This document shows positions 7,685-16,949 of a stretch of 64,000 bases of DNA, piece by piece. The DNA comes from Pseudomonas sp. FP2196 (GTDB lineage: Bacteria; Pseudomonadota; Gammaproteobacteria; Pseudomonadales; Pseudomonadaceae), in contig NZ_CP117445.1 in assembly GCF_030687715.1 (NCBI RefSeq), positions 4,391,501-4,455,500 of the forward strand. The letters run 5' to 3'. Numbering within the stretch: position 1 is the stretch's first letter; the number at the start of each line of letters is the position of its first letter. The translations under genes were made by a program, and so were the position numbers. Below the pieces are notes generated by a model. The model had not been told where the DNA came from, did not search any database, and worked only from the letters and a program-made list of their open reading frames with translations.

Positions 7685-9349
7685 GTGGAACGCGAATACA
7701 TGGAATTCGACGTGGTCATCGTCGGTGCCGGCCCCGCTGGCCTTTCCGCCGCCTGCCGTCTGAAGCAGAAGGCCGCCGAAGCCGGTAAGGAAATCAGCGT
7801 CTGCGTGGTCGAAAAAGGCTCCGAAGTCGGCGCTCACATCCTTTCTGGTGCCGTGTTCGAACCACGCGCTCTGAACGAACTGTTCCCGGACTGGAAAGAA
7901 CTCGGCGCCCCGCTGAACACACCAGTCACCCGCGACGACATTTTCGTGCTGAAAAACGCCGACAGTGCGCAGAAAATTCCTGACTTCTTTGTGCCCAAGA
8001 CCATGCACAACGAAGGCAACTACATTATTTCCCTCGGCAACCTTTGCCGCTGGCTGGCCCAACAGGCTGAAAACCTGGGTGTGGAAATCTACCCGGGCTT
8101 CGCCGCTCAAGAAGCGCTGATCGACGAAAGCGGCATCGTGCGCGGGATCATCACCGGTGATCTGGGCGTCGACCGCGAAGGCAATCCGAAAGAAGGCCTG
8201 TACACCCCGGGCATGGAACTGCGTGGCAAATACACGCTGTTCGCTGAAGGCTGCCGTGGCCACATCGGCAAGCAACTGATCAAGCGCTTCAACCTCGACA
8301 GCGATGCCGACGCCCAGCACTACGGCATCGGCCTGAAAGAAATCTGGGAAATCGATCCGGCCAAACACCAGCCAGGCCTGGTAGTGCACACCGCCGGTTG
8401 GCCGCTGGACATCATGGGCACCGAGAACACCGGTGGCTCGTTCCTCTATCACCTGGAAAACAACCAGGTGGTGGTCGGTCTGATCGTCGATCTGTCCTAC
8501 AGCAACACTTACCTGTCGCCGTTCGACGAGTTCCAGCGCCTCAAGCATCACCCGGTACTGGCTCAGTACCTGGAAGGCGGCAAGCGCGTCAGCTACGGCG
8601 CCCGCGCGATCTGCAAAGGTGGCTTGAACTCGCTACCGAAAATGGTCTTCAAGGGCGGCGCGCTGATCGGTTGCGACCTCGGCACCCTGAACTTCGCCAA
8701 GATCAAAGGCAGCCACACTGCGATGAAGTCCGGCATGCTCGCCGCTGAATCGGTGGCTGACGCGCTGTTTGCCGAGAAGGATGGCACTGAAGAGCTGACC
8801 ACTTACGTCGACGCCTTCAAGAAGAGCTGGCTGTACGACGAACTGTTTGCGAGCCGCAATTTCGGCCCGGCCGTCCACAAGTTCGGCGCTATCGTCGGCG
8901 GCGGTTTCAACTGGCTGGATCAGAACATCTTCGGCGGCAAACTGCCGTTCACCCTGCACGACACCAAGCCGGACTACGCCTGCCTCAAGCTCGCGGCCGA
9001 CTGCAAGAAGATCGACTACCCGAAACCCGACGGCAAACTCAGCTTCGACAAACTCAGCTCGGTGTTCATCTCCGGTACCAACCACGAAGAAGAACAGCCT
9101 TGCCACCTGAAGCTGACCGACCCGAGCATCCCGATCAGCAAAAACCTGCCACTGTACGACGAACCGGCGCAACGCTACTGCCCGGCCGGCGTATACGAAG
9201 TCATCACCAAAGAAGACGGCGAGAAGCGCTTCCAGATCAACGCCCAGAACTGCGTTCACTGCAAGACCTGTGACATCAAGGACCCTTCGCAGAACATCAC
9301 CTGGGTCACGCCGGAAGGCGCCGGCGGCCCGACTTACCCGAATATGTAA
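7685..9349 (+). CDS. Electron transfer flavoprotein-ubiquinone oxidoreductase
   Basis: 554 residues. The GTG start is preceded by GGAG at 7-base spacing, and the N-terminus MEREYMEFDVVIVGAGPAG is typical. The order is an FAD-binding GAGPAGLSAACRL motif, substrate/quinone regions (GLKEIWEI, HTAGWPLD, GGSFLYHLE, DLSYSNTYLSPFDEFQRLK in outline) and a C-terminal 4Fe-4S site (RYCPAGVYE and CVHCKTCDIKDP). This membrane-associated enzyme takes electrons from reduced ETF into the quinone pool. It is divergent from etfBA, so all partners are encoded in one 4-kb block. Confidence 0.97.
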   Translation: MEREYMEFDVVIVGAGPAGLSAACRLKQKAAEAGKEISVCVVEKGSEVGAHILSGAVFEPRALNELFPDWKELGAPLNTPVTRDDIFVLKNADSAQKIPDFFVPKTMHNEGNYIISLGNLCRWLAQQAENLGVEIYPGFAAQEALIDESGIVRGIITGDLGVDREGNPKEGLYTPGMELRGKYTLFAEGCRGHIGKQLIKRFNLDSDADAQHYGIGLKEIWEIDPAKHQPGLVVHTAGWPLDIMGTENTGGSFLYHLENNQVVVGLIVDLSYSNTYLSPFDEFQRLKHHPVLAQYLEGGKRVSYGARAICKGGLNSLPKMVFKGGALIGCDLGTLNFAKIKGSHTAMKSGMLAAESVADALFAEKDGTEELTTYVDAFKKSWLYDELFASRNFGPAVHKFGAIVGGGFNWLDQNIFGGKLPFTLHDTKPDYACLKLAADCKKIDYPKPDGKLSFDKLSSVFISGTNHEEEQPCHLKLTDPSIPISKNLPLYDEPAQRYCPAGVYEVITKEDGEKRFQINAQNCVHCKTCDIKDPSQNITWVTPEGAGGPTYPNM

Positions 9350-9367
9350 GTCGGACTGTTGAACATC

Positions 9368-9393
9368 AAGGCTCCCGAAATGGGGGCCTTTTT
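9368..9393 (+). terminator. Intrinsic terminator of the ETF-QO gene
   Basis: Stem AAGGCTCCC / GGGGGCCTT with one G-U pair and loop GAAAT. TTTTT follows, 19 bases after the stop. Confidence 0.85.
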
Positions 9394-9427
9394 GTTGCCC
9401 AGAATTTTTGTCTCAGCAAAAACAATT

Positions 9428-9515
9428 GTAGGAGTGAGCCTGCTCACGATAGCGATAAACCAGTCGAAATCATGTCATCTGGTACGCCGCTATCGCGAGC
9501 AGGCTCACTCCTACA
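9428..9515. repeat. REPIN-like paired REP, family A
   Basis: GTAGGAGTGAGCCTGCTCAC with GATAGCG, and its inverted partner CGCTATCGCGAGCAGGCTCA at the other end, enclosing about 30 unrelated bases. Related pairs lie at 13915-14003, 28224-28314 and 34889-34975. The pair can fold into one long hairpin between the two convergent genes here. Confidence 0.9.
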
Positions 9516-9532
9516 GAGGGTTGTGTAATACC

Positions 9533-10429
9533 TCAAGCGACGCGTTCGTCGCCGGGGCTGCGCTCGAAGTAGCGTTTATATTCACGACTGAACTGCGACG
9601 TACTCTGATACCCCACCCGATGCGCCACCTGCGCCACACCCAGGCCCTCCGCCACCAGCAGCGTTTGCGCCTTGAGCAGGCGCAGGCGCTTCAGATACTG
9701 CACGGGCGACAACAAGGTGCTGCGTTTGAAGTGTTCATGAAACGTCGAAACGCTCATGTTCGCGCAGCCGGCCAGGGTCTCGACGTTCAACGGCTCGGTG
9801 TAATGCGCATGCAGATGGCTGATCGACGCCGCGACCCTGGCAAACTGCCCTTGCTGCTCGACCAGCGCCCGCAACACATCAGCCTGCGGACCGCGCAACG
9901 CGACGAAGAGCAATTCGCGAATCCGCGCCGGCCCGAGAATCTGGCATTCCAGCGGATCGTGCAGGCAACTCAGCAGCCGCTCGACGCAACCACGCATGTC
10001 ATCGTCAAGCACCACCGAGGTCATCGACTCCGGTGTCTGCGCAGGAATATGCCGCCCCGGCGCCAGCCCCATCGCTAATACCAATTCACCCAGCAACACT
10101 CGGTCAATCGCTACCGAAATCCCCAGCAACGGCGCATCCGGCAAGGCAAAGGTTTCGCACTCAAAGGGCACCGGCAGCGCCTGAATCAGATAGTGCCCGG
10201 CACCATATTCCATAGTGCGCGGCCCCAGAAACGCCAGTTTGCTGCCCTGAGCGATGATCATCAGGCTCGGCTCATAAATGTGCGGGCCACGGGCAACGTC
10301 GCAACTGGCGCGCAACACCTGCACACCCGGCAGCCCGGTCTGGGAATAACCGTCGCGCAACGCCAGCGGTTCGATCAACGAAACCAGCGTGGCGTTGGCA
10401 TCAAGGTGACGGGTCAATTGCATCGACAT
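9533..10429 (-). CDS. AraC-family transcriptional regulator
   Basis: 298 residues from the ATG at 10429; the 24 codons upstream look non-coding. An AraC-type N-terminal sensing domain (residues about 20-170, ARGPHIYEPSLMIIAQGSKL) is followed by the two C-terminal helix-turn-helix motifs (LAGCANMSVSTFHEHFKR and VAHRVGYQSTSQFSREYKRYF). It is divergently arranged with the alcohol dehydrogenase gene 183 bases away, the usual layout for an aldehyde- or alcohol-responsive activator, so that gene is its likely target. Confidence 0.9.
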   Translation of the reverse strand: MSMQLTRHLDANATLVSLIEPLALRDGYSQTGLPGVQVLRASCDVARGPHIYEPSLMIIAQGSKLAFLGPRTMEYGAGHYLIQALPVPFECETFALPDAPLLGISVAIDRVLLGELVLAMGLAPGRHIPAQTPESMTSVVLDDDMRGCVERLLSCLHDPLECQILGPARIRELLFVALRGPQADVLRALVEQQGQFARVAASISHLHAHYTEPLNVETLAGCANMSVSTFHEHFKRSTLLSPVQYLKRLRLLKAQTLLVAEGLGVAQVAHRVGYQSTSQFSREYKRYFERSPGDERVA

Positions 10430-10612
10430 GTTCTTCACAAAAATCACGGAAAAAGGGATGAAAGCATCATCGCAGATCCTTTTGCCAATGCGACCGATCA
10501 AAGCCGCATGCCGGAGGATTAGGCATGAGACCCGGAGGAATCGTCATGGCCGGACAGGCAGACGGCGCCCAAAATGCGCCGCCTCACTTGTTACTGCTTT
10601 GCGAGGTTTCAC

Positions 10613-11665
10613 ATGTATACCGCCATCGGCTATGCCGCCCAATCGGCCACCACGCCCCTCGCCCCGATGAAATTCGAACGCCGCAGCCCTCGGGCCGACG
10701 ACGTGGCGATCGAGATCCTGTATTGCGGCGTCTGCCACTCCGACATTCACCAGGCGCGCAACGAATGGGGCATTGCTGTTTACCCGTTGATGCCCGGCCA
10801 CGAGATCGTCGGAAAAGTCACCGCCATCGGTGCGAATGTCACTAAACACAAAGTAGGCGATCTGGTCGGTGTTGGCTGCATGGTCGACTCCTGCCGTTCC
10901 TGCGAAGCCTGCCAAGCGAACCTTGAGCAATACTGCCTCGAAGGTCCGACCATGACCTACGCGACCCCGGACCGGGTCGACGGTAGCAACACCATGGGCG
11001 GCTACTCCGACAGCATCGTCGTCAGTGAGCACTTTGTTGTACGCATTCCGGAGCGTCTGGCGTTGGCCAGCGCCGCACCGATTCTCTGCGCCGGCATCAC
11101 CACTTATTCGCCGCTCAAGCACTACGGCGTGAAGGCTGGCGACAAGGTCGGCATTCTGGGCATGGGCGGCCTCGGCCATATGGGCATCAAGTTTGCCAAG
11201 GCGATGGGCGCCGAAGTGACGCTGTTCACCCGTTCGGCAAGCAAGGCTGAAGAAGGCCGTCGTCAGGGCGCCGATCATGTGATCGTGTCCACCGATGCCG
11301 AGCAGATGAAAGCTGCGGCGGGTTATTTCGACTTCTTGCTCGACACCATTCCGGTGCAGCACGACCTGAACCCATACCTCGACACCCTGCGTTTCGACGG
11401 CGTGCACATTCTGGTCGGTCTGATCGAGCCGGTTGATCCACCGGTACACGCCGGCAAACTGGTGATGAGTCGCCGCGTGCTGGCCGGCTCGCTGATCGGT
11501 GGCGTCGCAGAAACCCAGGAAGTGCTGGATTTCTGCGCCGAGCACAACATCACCTGCGACATCGAAATGCTCGATATCCGCGAGATCAATGAGGCCTACG
11601 CCCGCATGATCGCCGGTGACGTGAAATACCGCTTCGTGATCGATATGGCAACCCTGAAAGTCTGA
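10613..11665 (+). CDS. Zinc-dependent NAD(P) alcohol dehydrogenase (cinnamyl-ADH-like)
   Basis: 350 residues from the ATG at 10613 (GAGG ribosome site). Catalytic zinc ligands are in GVCHSDIHQARNEWG and PGHEIVG, with a third Cys in ILCAGITTYSPLKHYG. The structural zinc loop has four cysteines (CRSCEACQANLEQYC). The Rossmann motif is GILGMGGLGHMGIKFAKAMG. The architecture matches the YahK/cinnamyl alcohol dehydrogenase group, which reduces a wide range of aldehydes with NADPH. The substrate is unproven, and control by the divergent AraC regulator is likely. Confidence 0.92.
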   Translation: MYTAIGYAAQSATTPLAPMKFERRSPRADDVAIEILYCGVCHSDIHQARNEWGIAVYPLMPGHEIVGKVTAIGANVTKHKVGDLVGVGCMVDSCRSCEACQANLEQYCLEGPTMTYATPDRVDGSNTMGGYSDSIVVSEHFVVRIPERLALASAAPILCAGITTYSPLKHYGVKAGDKVGILGMGGLGHMGIKFAKAMGAEVTLFTRSASKAEEGRRQGADHVIVSTDAEQMKAAAGYFDFLLDTIPVQHDLNPYLDTLRFDGVHILVGLIEPVDPPVHAGKLVMSRRVLAGSLIGGVAETQEVLDFCAEHNITCDIEMLDIREINEAYARMIAGDVKYRFVIDMATLKV

Positions 11666-11669
11666 TCCT

Positions 11670-12473
11670 TCAGACCTTCAATCCCAGCTCCGCCGATAGC
11701 CGGGCTGTGACCCCTTTGATCAGGGGAATCAGCTCGGCCATCTTCTCCAGCGGCATGTACGGCACAGTGCTGGCGATACTGATCGCCGCCACAATGCGCT
11801 TGCTCGCATCACGGATCGGTGCCGCCACACAACGGATCGACGGTTCGTTGTCCTCCAGATCGAACGCGTAGCCACCGACCACATACTCGGTCATCCGTTG
11901 TTCAAGCTGTTCCCACGACTGCTGTGGGTGCTGCGGCCAGAACTGACTTTTCCCACCCGCCGGAAGACTGATGTCGTACAGACGCTGCCAATCCTTCGGC
12001 GTGTCATCGAGCATCAACGCCTTGCCGATCCCGGTGCGTGCCAGAGGCATGCGATGGCCAACCCGCGACCGCATCTCCGGGCCGTTGCGTCCCGGATTCT
12101 TCAGCAGATAAAGCACTTCGTCGCCTTCACGAATCCCCAGGTGAACCGTGTCACCGGTCAGCGCCGACAACTCGTCCAGATACGGCCCAGCCAACGTCAC
12201 CAGCGGTAACTCTTCGCGTGCCTGGAAACCCAGCTCGATCAGCTTCGGCCCCAGCAGATAACCGATTTGCGGCACCACCCGCAGGTAGCGCTCGTCCACC
12301 AGACAACTGGCCAGCCGATGGGTGGTGCTGCGTGTGGTGCCGATCAGCCGGGCGATCTCCTTGAGATCGCGCGCGCCACTGGCCACGGCCTGCACCACAC
12401 CCAGTCCGCGCAGTAGCGTCTGAGTGCCGGTGGGCGCGGCGTCCTTGGTTTTTTCCGGGGCGTCTTCCTGCAT
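11670..12473 (-). CDS. IclR-family regulator of the galactonate (dgo) operon
   Basis: 267 residues. The N-terminal winged helix (residues 22-85, DLKEIARLIGTTRSTTHRLASCL) is followed by an IclR effector-binding domain (residues 95-260, including GDTVHLGIREGDEVLYLLKN, ARTGIGKALM and CVAAPIRDASKRIVAAISIAS in outline). It is the last gene downstream of the dgo catabolic genes on the same strand. By location it is the best candidate to bind the paired palindromes in front of dgoK and at 33146-33183. The ligand is probably galactonate or a pathway intermediate. Confidence 0.88.
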   Translation of the reverse strand: MQEDAPEKTKDAAPTGTQTLLRGLGVVQAVASGARDLKEIARLIGTTRSTTHRLASCLVDERYLRVVPQIGYLLGPKLIELGFQAREELPLVTLAGPYLDELSALTGDTVHLGIREGDEVLYLLKNPGRNGPEMRSRVGHRMPLARTGIGKALMLDDTPKDWQRLYDISLPAGGKSQFWPQHPQQSWEQLEQRMTEYVVGGYAFDLEDNEPSIRCVAAPIRDASKRIVAAISIASTVPYMPLEKMAELIPLIKGVTARLSAELGLKV

Positions 12474-12533
12474 ATCCAGCCTTTACCGTTGAGCGAGGGA
12501 ACGGGCGGCATTATGGTCGCCCGACGCTGAGCA

Positions 12534-13844
12534 CTACAACTCGATACGTTCGACCTTGCCCACCAGCAGCACGTAGGACAAAGCGCCGATCAGTGCGAGA
12601 ACCGCGATGTAAGTGATCGCCGGGGCAAAGGAATCACCGCTGGCGAGGAAACCGATCACGATCGGCGTGGCAATCGCCGACAGGTTACCGATGAAATTGA
12701 ATACCCCACCGGTCAAGCCGAGCAGACGCGCCGGTGCCAGTGTCGACACCAGCGACCAGGTGATCGACGCCAACCCATTACCGAAAAACGCCAGCGCCAG
12801 AAAGGCAATCACCAGCGGCGTCGACTCAACGAAGTTGGCGCCAATGATCGAGGTGGAAATCAGCAGCCCGCCAATGATCGGCAACTTGCGCGCGAAACCG
12901 ACGGTGTAACCACGACGGATCAAAAAGTCGGAAAAGAACCCCGAACACAACACGCCGACGAACGCTGCGAGAAACGGCAGCGACGCCAACAGGCCGGATT
13001 TGATGAAGTCCATGCCGCGATATTTCACCAGGTAAGTCGGGAACCACGTCAGAAAAAACCACAGCGTCGAGTTGAGGCAGAACTGGCCGAGGTAGATGCC
13101 CCACAACTTGCGTTTAGTGAGGACGATGCCGAGATCGGTCCAGCTGAATTTGGCTTTGGCCTTGGCGCTCTCTGCCTGAATATCCACCAACCCGCCGCCC
13201 TCGCGGATCAGATCGATTTCTGCATCGTTGACGCCTTTGAAATCACGCGGCTCGCGATACACCGCGTACCAGATCGCCGCCCAGATAATGCCCACCGCGC
13301 CCGTGGCGACGAACACCATATGCCAGCCGAATTCGTGTTGAAGCCAGGCTAGCACCGGGGTGAGGAACGCCAATCCGACGAACTGTCCGGACGTGTAGAA
13401 ACCAATCGCCGTGGCGCGTTCACGCTCGGGAAACCAGGTCGTGACTACGCGGCTATTGATTGGATAGGCCGGTGCTTCCAGCGCACCGACCGCCATGCGC
13501 AACACGAACAGCGCAATGAAACTGGCGGCAAAACCGAGCATTACCGTCGCCAGCGACCATAGCAACAGTGCAACGCTATACAGAATGCGCGGCGGCACCC
13601 GATCCACCAGCCAGCCGCCGGGGATCTGCATGGCGGCGTAGGTCCAGCCGAACGCCGAGAAAATCAGGCCGACATGAATTGGATCGATGCCCAGCTCACT
13701 GGTCAGCGCCGGGGCGGCAATCGACAGGTTACTGCGGTCGAGGTAGTTGATAACCACGGTGATAAACAGCAACACCATGATGAAAAACCGCTTGCGGCTA
13801 GGCGTGACTAAAGACGCCTGCCCGGTGAGGGTTTGCGGTTGCAT
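12534..13844 (-). CDS. MFS sugar-acid transporter (DgoT/GudP type)
   Basis: A 436-residue protein with about 12 membrane segments. It belongs to the anion:cation symporter branch of the major facilitator superfamily, with the signature YLDRSNLSIAAPAL in helix 1, GGWLVDRVPPR in the 2-3 loop and a long central loop (residues about 195-235). Position between dgoD and the regulator supports galactonate as substrate. A REPIN lies between dgoD and this gene, which may set its share of the operon transcript. Confidence 0.9.
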   Translation of the reverse strand: MQPQTLTGQASLVTPSRKRFFIMVLLFITVVINYLDRSNLSIAAPALTSELGIDPIHVGLIFSAFGWTYAAMQIPGGWLVDRVPPRILYSVALLLWSLATVMLGFAASFIALFVLRMAVGALEAPAYPINSRVVTTWFPERERATAIGFYTSGQFVGLAFLTPVLAWLQHEFGWHMVFVATGAVGIIWAAIWYAVYREPRDFKGVNDAEIDLIREGGGLVDIQAESAKAKAKFSWTDLGIVLTKRKLWGIYLGQFCLNSTLWFFLTWFPTYLVKYRGMDFIKSGLLASLPFLAAFVGVLCSGFFSDFLIRRGYTVGFARKLPIIGGLLISTSIIGANFVESTPLVIAFLALAFFGNGLASITWSLVSTLAPARLLGLTGGVFNFIGNLSAIATPIVIGFLASGDSFAPAITYIAVLALIGALSYVLLVGKVERIEL

Positions 13845-13914
13845 GAGAGATGCCTCTTCTTATGTTTATTTGAGGTCATGACGCAAATCTCCCATCCATG
13901 TGGAGATCAAAAAC

Positions 13915-14003
13915 TGTGGGAGCGAGCCTGCTCGCGAAGACGTCGGATCAGTCACATCGATGTCGGATGTGACATAGCATTCGCGAGCAGGCTCGCTCCC
14001 ACA
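13915..14003. repeat. REPIN-like paired REP, family A
   Basis: TGTGGGAGCGAGCCTGCTCG and its inverted partner CGAGCAGGCTCGCTCCCACA enclose a loop that has its own 8-base hairpin (GTCACATC / GATGTGAC). It lies between dgoD and the MFS gene inside the operon, where such structures can protect upstream mRNA or cause partial termination. Confidence 0.9.
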
Positions 14004-14026
14004 GGGGGCACAGGTGATTCAGCGAC

Positions 14027-15175
14027 TCACCACTCGGCAAAGCTGCCATCGGCATGACGCCAGATCGGGTTGCGCCAGCGGTGGCCGACGGCCGCACGCT
14101 CGATCACGTATTCCTCGTTGATCTCGATGCCCAGTCCTGGCCCGTTCGGAATCTTCACGAAGCCCTTGTCGTAATCGAACACCCGCGGGTCCTTCACGTA
14201 GTCGAGCAAGTCGTTGCTCTCGTTGTAATGGATGCCCAGGCTTTGCTCCTGAATAAACGCGTTGTAACAAACCGCGTCGAGTTGCAAACACGCTGCCAGT
14301 GCAATCGGCCCCAGCGGGCAATGCAGCGCCAGCGCCACGTCGTAGGCTTCGGCCATGTTGGCGATCTTGCGGGTTTCGGTGATGCCGCCGGCATGGGACG
14401 CATCCGGCTGGATGATGTCGACGTAGCCTTCGCTCAACACCCGTTTAAAGTCCCAGCGCGAGAACAGCCGCTCACCGAGAGCAATCGGTGTGCTGGTCAA
14501 CGGCGCCAGTTCTTTCAGTGCTTCGTAGTTTTCGCTGAGCACCGGCTCTTCGATAAACATCAGTTTGTACGGGTCGAGTTCCTTCATCAGCACCTTGGCC
14601 ATCGGCTTGTGTACCCGGCCATGGAAGTCGACGCCGATACCGACGTTCGGCCCGACCGCATCACGCACGGCGGCCACGTTGGCCAAGGCGAGGTCGACTT
14701 TTTCGAAGGTATCGAGGAACTGCAGTTCTTCGGTACCGTTCATTTTCACCGCGGTGAAGCCACGGCTCACCGCCTCTTTCGCCGCGCGTGCGGTGTCGGC
14801 CGGACGGTCGCCGCCGATCCACGAATACACGCGGATCTTGTCGCGCACCTGACCGCCCAGCAGATCACTGACCGAGACACCGAGCGCCTTGCCTTTGATG
14901 TCCCACAGCGCCTGGTCGATACCGGCCAGTGCGCTCATGTGAATCGCGCCGCCGCGATAGAAGCCGCCGCGGTACAACACCGTCCAGATATCCTCGATGT
15001 TGCGTGGGTCTTTGCCGATCAGATAGTCGGACAATTCTTCAACGGCAGCGGCAACGGTGTGCGCGCGACCTTCGACCACAGGCTCACCCCAACCGGTGAC
15101 GCCCTCATCGGTTTCGACCTTGAGGAAGCACCAGCGCGGCGGGACGATGAAGGTGGTGAGTTTGGTGATTTTCAT
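14027..15175 (-). CDS. dgoD: D-galactonate dehydratase
   Basis: 382 residues from the ATG at 15175, the usual DgoD length. It is an enolase-superfamily enzyme that removes water from D-galactonate to give 2-dehydro-3-deoxy-galactonate. Visible active-site features are the Mg ligands in GVDFHGRVH (Asp, with the family His two residues on), FIEEPV and ALGERL, plus the second catalytic His in [13 protein letters not shown]. It sits between dgoA (46-base gap) and the transporter gene. Confidence 0.95.
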   Translation of the reverse strand: MKITKLTTFIVPPRWCFLKVETDEGVTGWGEPVVEGRAHTVAAAVEELSDYLIGKDPRNIEDIWTVLYRGGFYRGGAIHMSALAGIDQALWDIKGKALGVSVSDLLGGQVRDKIRVYSWIGGDRPADTARAAKEAVSRGFTAVKMNGTEELQFLDTFEKVDLALANVAAVRDAVGPNVGIGVDFHGRVHKPMAKVLMKELDPYKLMFIEEPVLSENYEALKELAPLTSTPIALGERLFSRWDFKRVLSEGYVDIIQPDASHAGGITETRKIANMAEAYDVALALHCPLGPIALAACLQLDAVCYNAFIQEQSLGIHYNESNDLLDYVKDPRVFDYDKGFVKIPNGPGLGIEINEEYVIERAAVGHRWRNPIWRHADGSFAEW

Positions 15176-15221
15176 CTTTTTGTCTCTCTTATAGATGCAG
15201 CGCACGCAGCGCCAAAAGTTC

Positions 15222-15842
15222 TTAGCGAAGGGCTTTCCAGGCAGCGACGTAGGCCTTGGCATTGACCGCAACCTGCTCCGGCGTCATCCCCGGTTTGAAC
15301 AGGCCGGAACCGAGTCCGAAGCCTTTCACACCCGCGTCAATAAACGCCTGCATGTTGTCCGGCGTGATCCCGCCGACCGGCGCCAGCACCGTTCCGGACG
15401 GCAACACCGCGAGCCAGGCTTTGACGACTGCCGGGCCCATCTGCTCGGCCGGGAACAGCTTGAGAATGTCCGCGCCCTCCTCCAGCGCCGCGAACGCTTC
15501 AGTCGGTGTGGCCACACCCGGCGACAGGAACAAACCCGCCGCTTTTGCTGCACGCAAGACCTTCGCATCGCTGTGCGGCATGACGATCACCTGGCCGCCA
15601 GCCTCTTTCACTTGTTCGACCTGCTCCGGTGTCAACACCGTGCCGGCGCCGATCAGGCAATCGGCGGGCAACGTCGTGCGCAGGATGCAGATACTTTCGT
15701 ACGGCGAAGGGGAATTGAGCGGTACTTCGATGACGCGAAATCCGGCGGCATACAGGACTTCTCCGACAGCGGCAGCTTCCTGCGGATGCAGGCCGCGCAG
15801 AATCGCGATCAGACCGTTTTGCGCCAATGCTTGCTTGAGCAT
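15222..15842 (-). CDS. dgoA: 2-dehydro-3-deoxy-6-phosphogalactonate aldolase
   Basis: A 206-residue class I aldolase of the KDPG/KDPGal family. The N-terminal [17 protein letters not shown] holds the Glu/Arg residues of the active site. [14 protein letters not shown] and VMPHSD follow, and the Schiff-base lysine is in [13 protein letters not shown]. It splits KDPGal to pyruvate and glyceraldehyde-3-phosphate. It starts 19 bases after the dgoK stop, in the same operon as dgoD, which favours galactonate over gluconate metabolism. Confidence 0.93.
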   Translation of the reverse strand: MLKQALAQNGLIAILRGLHPQEAAAVGEVLYAAGFRVIEVPLNSPSPYESICILRTTLPADCLIGAGTVLTPEQVEQVKEAGGQVIVMPHSDAKVLRAAKAAGLFLSPGVATPTEAFAALEEGADILKLFPAEQMGPAVVKAWLAVLPSGTVLAPVGGITPDNMQAFIDAGVKGFGLGSGLFKPGMTPEQVAVNAKAYVAAWKALR

Positions 15843-15861
15843 GTCAGGCCTCCAGTCAGGG

Positions 15862-16851
15862 TTAACGGGATGAGGAATCGATCAATCCGGCGGCCAGCGC
15901 CAGTTGCCACAAGCCACGCTCGGTGGCCTGCTCGGCCAGCGTCACCTTGGCGAAACCGCAGGCATCGAGGGCACGGCTGTAGCGCGCGCAGAGTTGCGCG
16001 TTGCCGATAAGGACGATCGAAGGAAGATGCACGCTGTTGCGTCGATGCCGCTGAACCGTGGCGAGTGCCGCCAGTTCATGGCCAATCATCAGGCCGGACA
16101 GGTAATCCGCTTGCGCCGTCGGGCTGAGTTCACCGGTCAGGCCCAGCGTTCGCGCACTGAATAAAGTCGAGAGTACGCCGAGTTCACCGTCCGCCGACAA
16201 CGCAACCTGTACGCCCCGGTCAAACGCCTGACCATCGAACGTCGCGCCTTGCTGTTGGGTACGGCCGAGGATGCTGTGATCACTGAGCACGGCGAACACT
16301 TCGCCGGTCATGAAGGTGTCGAAATGGGTGATGCGGCCATCGACCACTTCCACCCATTTCGAATGGCTGCCCGGCAGGCCGATCAACAAGTCGCTGCCCG
16401 CCTCGGCCGGAAGATTCTGCAGAACACCGAGGACTTGAGTTTCTTCGCCACGCATCACATTCGGCAGTCGCGAACGCTGAATCACGCCCGGCACGATATG
16501 CACCCGCGTGCCGCGAAGACTGACAACTGTTTGTAGGGAATTTCCGAGATTAGCGACGTTCGCCGGCGTCTCGCAGTAGGCCGCTTCGCGCCAGCCCTGT
16601 GCACTGCCGACCATACCGCAAGCGATCACCGGCAGATCCGGCTGCGCATCGAGCCAGTCGCCACACGCCTCGTCAAAGGCCAGTTCAAAACCGTCGGCGC
16701 ATTCGCGACCGTTGATGACTCGCGGGGTCTTCGGCAACTGCATGATCCCGGACGACAGCGCGCGCTGCTCCAGCACCACGCCGCCCGCCGCGAGTTTGTA
16801 AGCACGTAATGAGGTCGTCCCCCAATCGAGCGCGATTAATTGCGCCAGCAT
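15862..16851 (-). CDS. dgoK: 2-dehydro-3-deoxygalactonokinase
   Basis: 329 residues, an ASKHA-fold sugar kinase. The N-terminal phosphate loop is ALDWGTTSLRAYKL, a GLPGSHSKWVEV segment carries the likely catalytic region, and IVLIGNAQLCARYSRAL lies in the C-terminal domain. It phosphorylates KDGal for DgoA. As first gene of the dgo operon it has a strong promoter about 40 bases upstream. Its ribosome site AGGTGA is directly preceded by an A-rich stretch suited to Hfq/Crc repression. Confidence 0.93.
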   Translation of the reverse strand: MLAQLIALDWGTTSLRAYKLAAGGVVLEQRALSSGIMQLPKTPRVINGRECADGFELAFDEACGDWLDAQPDLPVIACGMVGSAQGWREAAYCETPANVANLGNSLQTVVSLRGTRVHIVPGVIQRSRLPNVMRGEETQVLGVLQNLPAEAGSDLLIGLPGSHSKWVEVVDGRITHFDTFMTGEVFAVLSDHSILGRTQQQGATFDGQAFDRGVQVALSADGELGVLSTLFSARTLGLTGELSPTAQADYLSGLMIGHELAALATVQRHRRNSVHLPSIVLIGNAQLCARYSRALDACGFAKVTLAEQATERGLWQLALAAGLIDSSSR

Positions 16852-16860
16852 CGCTTCACC

Positions 16861-16872
16861 TGTTTTGTTTTT
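16861..16872 (-). promoter_or_regulatory. A-rich Hfq/Crc-type motif at the dgoK ribosome site
   Basis: On the transcript, AAAAACAAAACA abuts the AGGTGA ribosome site of dgoK. It fits the AAnAAnAA catabolite-activity motif bound by Hfq with Crc in pseudomonads. The same block precedes the leader ORF at 33069. Confidence 0.5.
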
Positions 16873-16889
16873 GGCAGTGAGTGCGACGG

Positions 16890-16949
16890 ACTATAGACCT
16901 CCCAAACAGTAAATCTCAATATGTAATTTTACATCCCATATTATGGGAT
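16890..16949 (-). promoter_or_regulatory. dgo operon promoter with two palindromic operators
   Basis: On the minus strand, -35 TTGAGA (16914-16919), an 18-base spacer and -10 TATAGT (16890-16895). Directly upstream lie TGTAATTTTACA (16922-16933) and the perfect palindrome ATCCCATA-T-TATGGGAT (16933-16949). The 38-base block 16912-16949 recurs with only two differences at 33146-33183. The upstream palindrome overlaps the stop codon of the neighbouring lipoprotein gene. Confidence 0.8.

Noticed and set aside
9428..9515. CRISPR array formed by the repeated GAGCAGGCTC-type units
   Set aside because: The units are inverted pairs scattered across the window, not direct repeats with regular spacers, and there are no cas genes.
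10546..10845. Start codon with a strong GGAGG site before the alcohol dehydrogenase gene, in another frame
   Set aside because: The frame (start near 10546) runs out of phase through the dehydrogenase N-terminus and encodes nothing recognisable. A leader peptide cannot be excluded, but nothing supports it.
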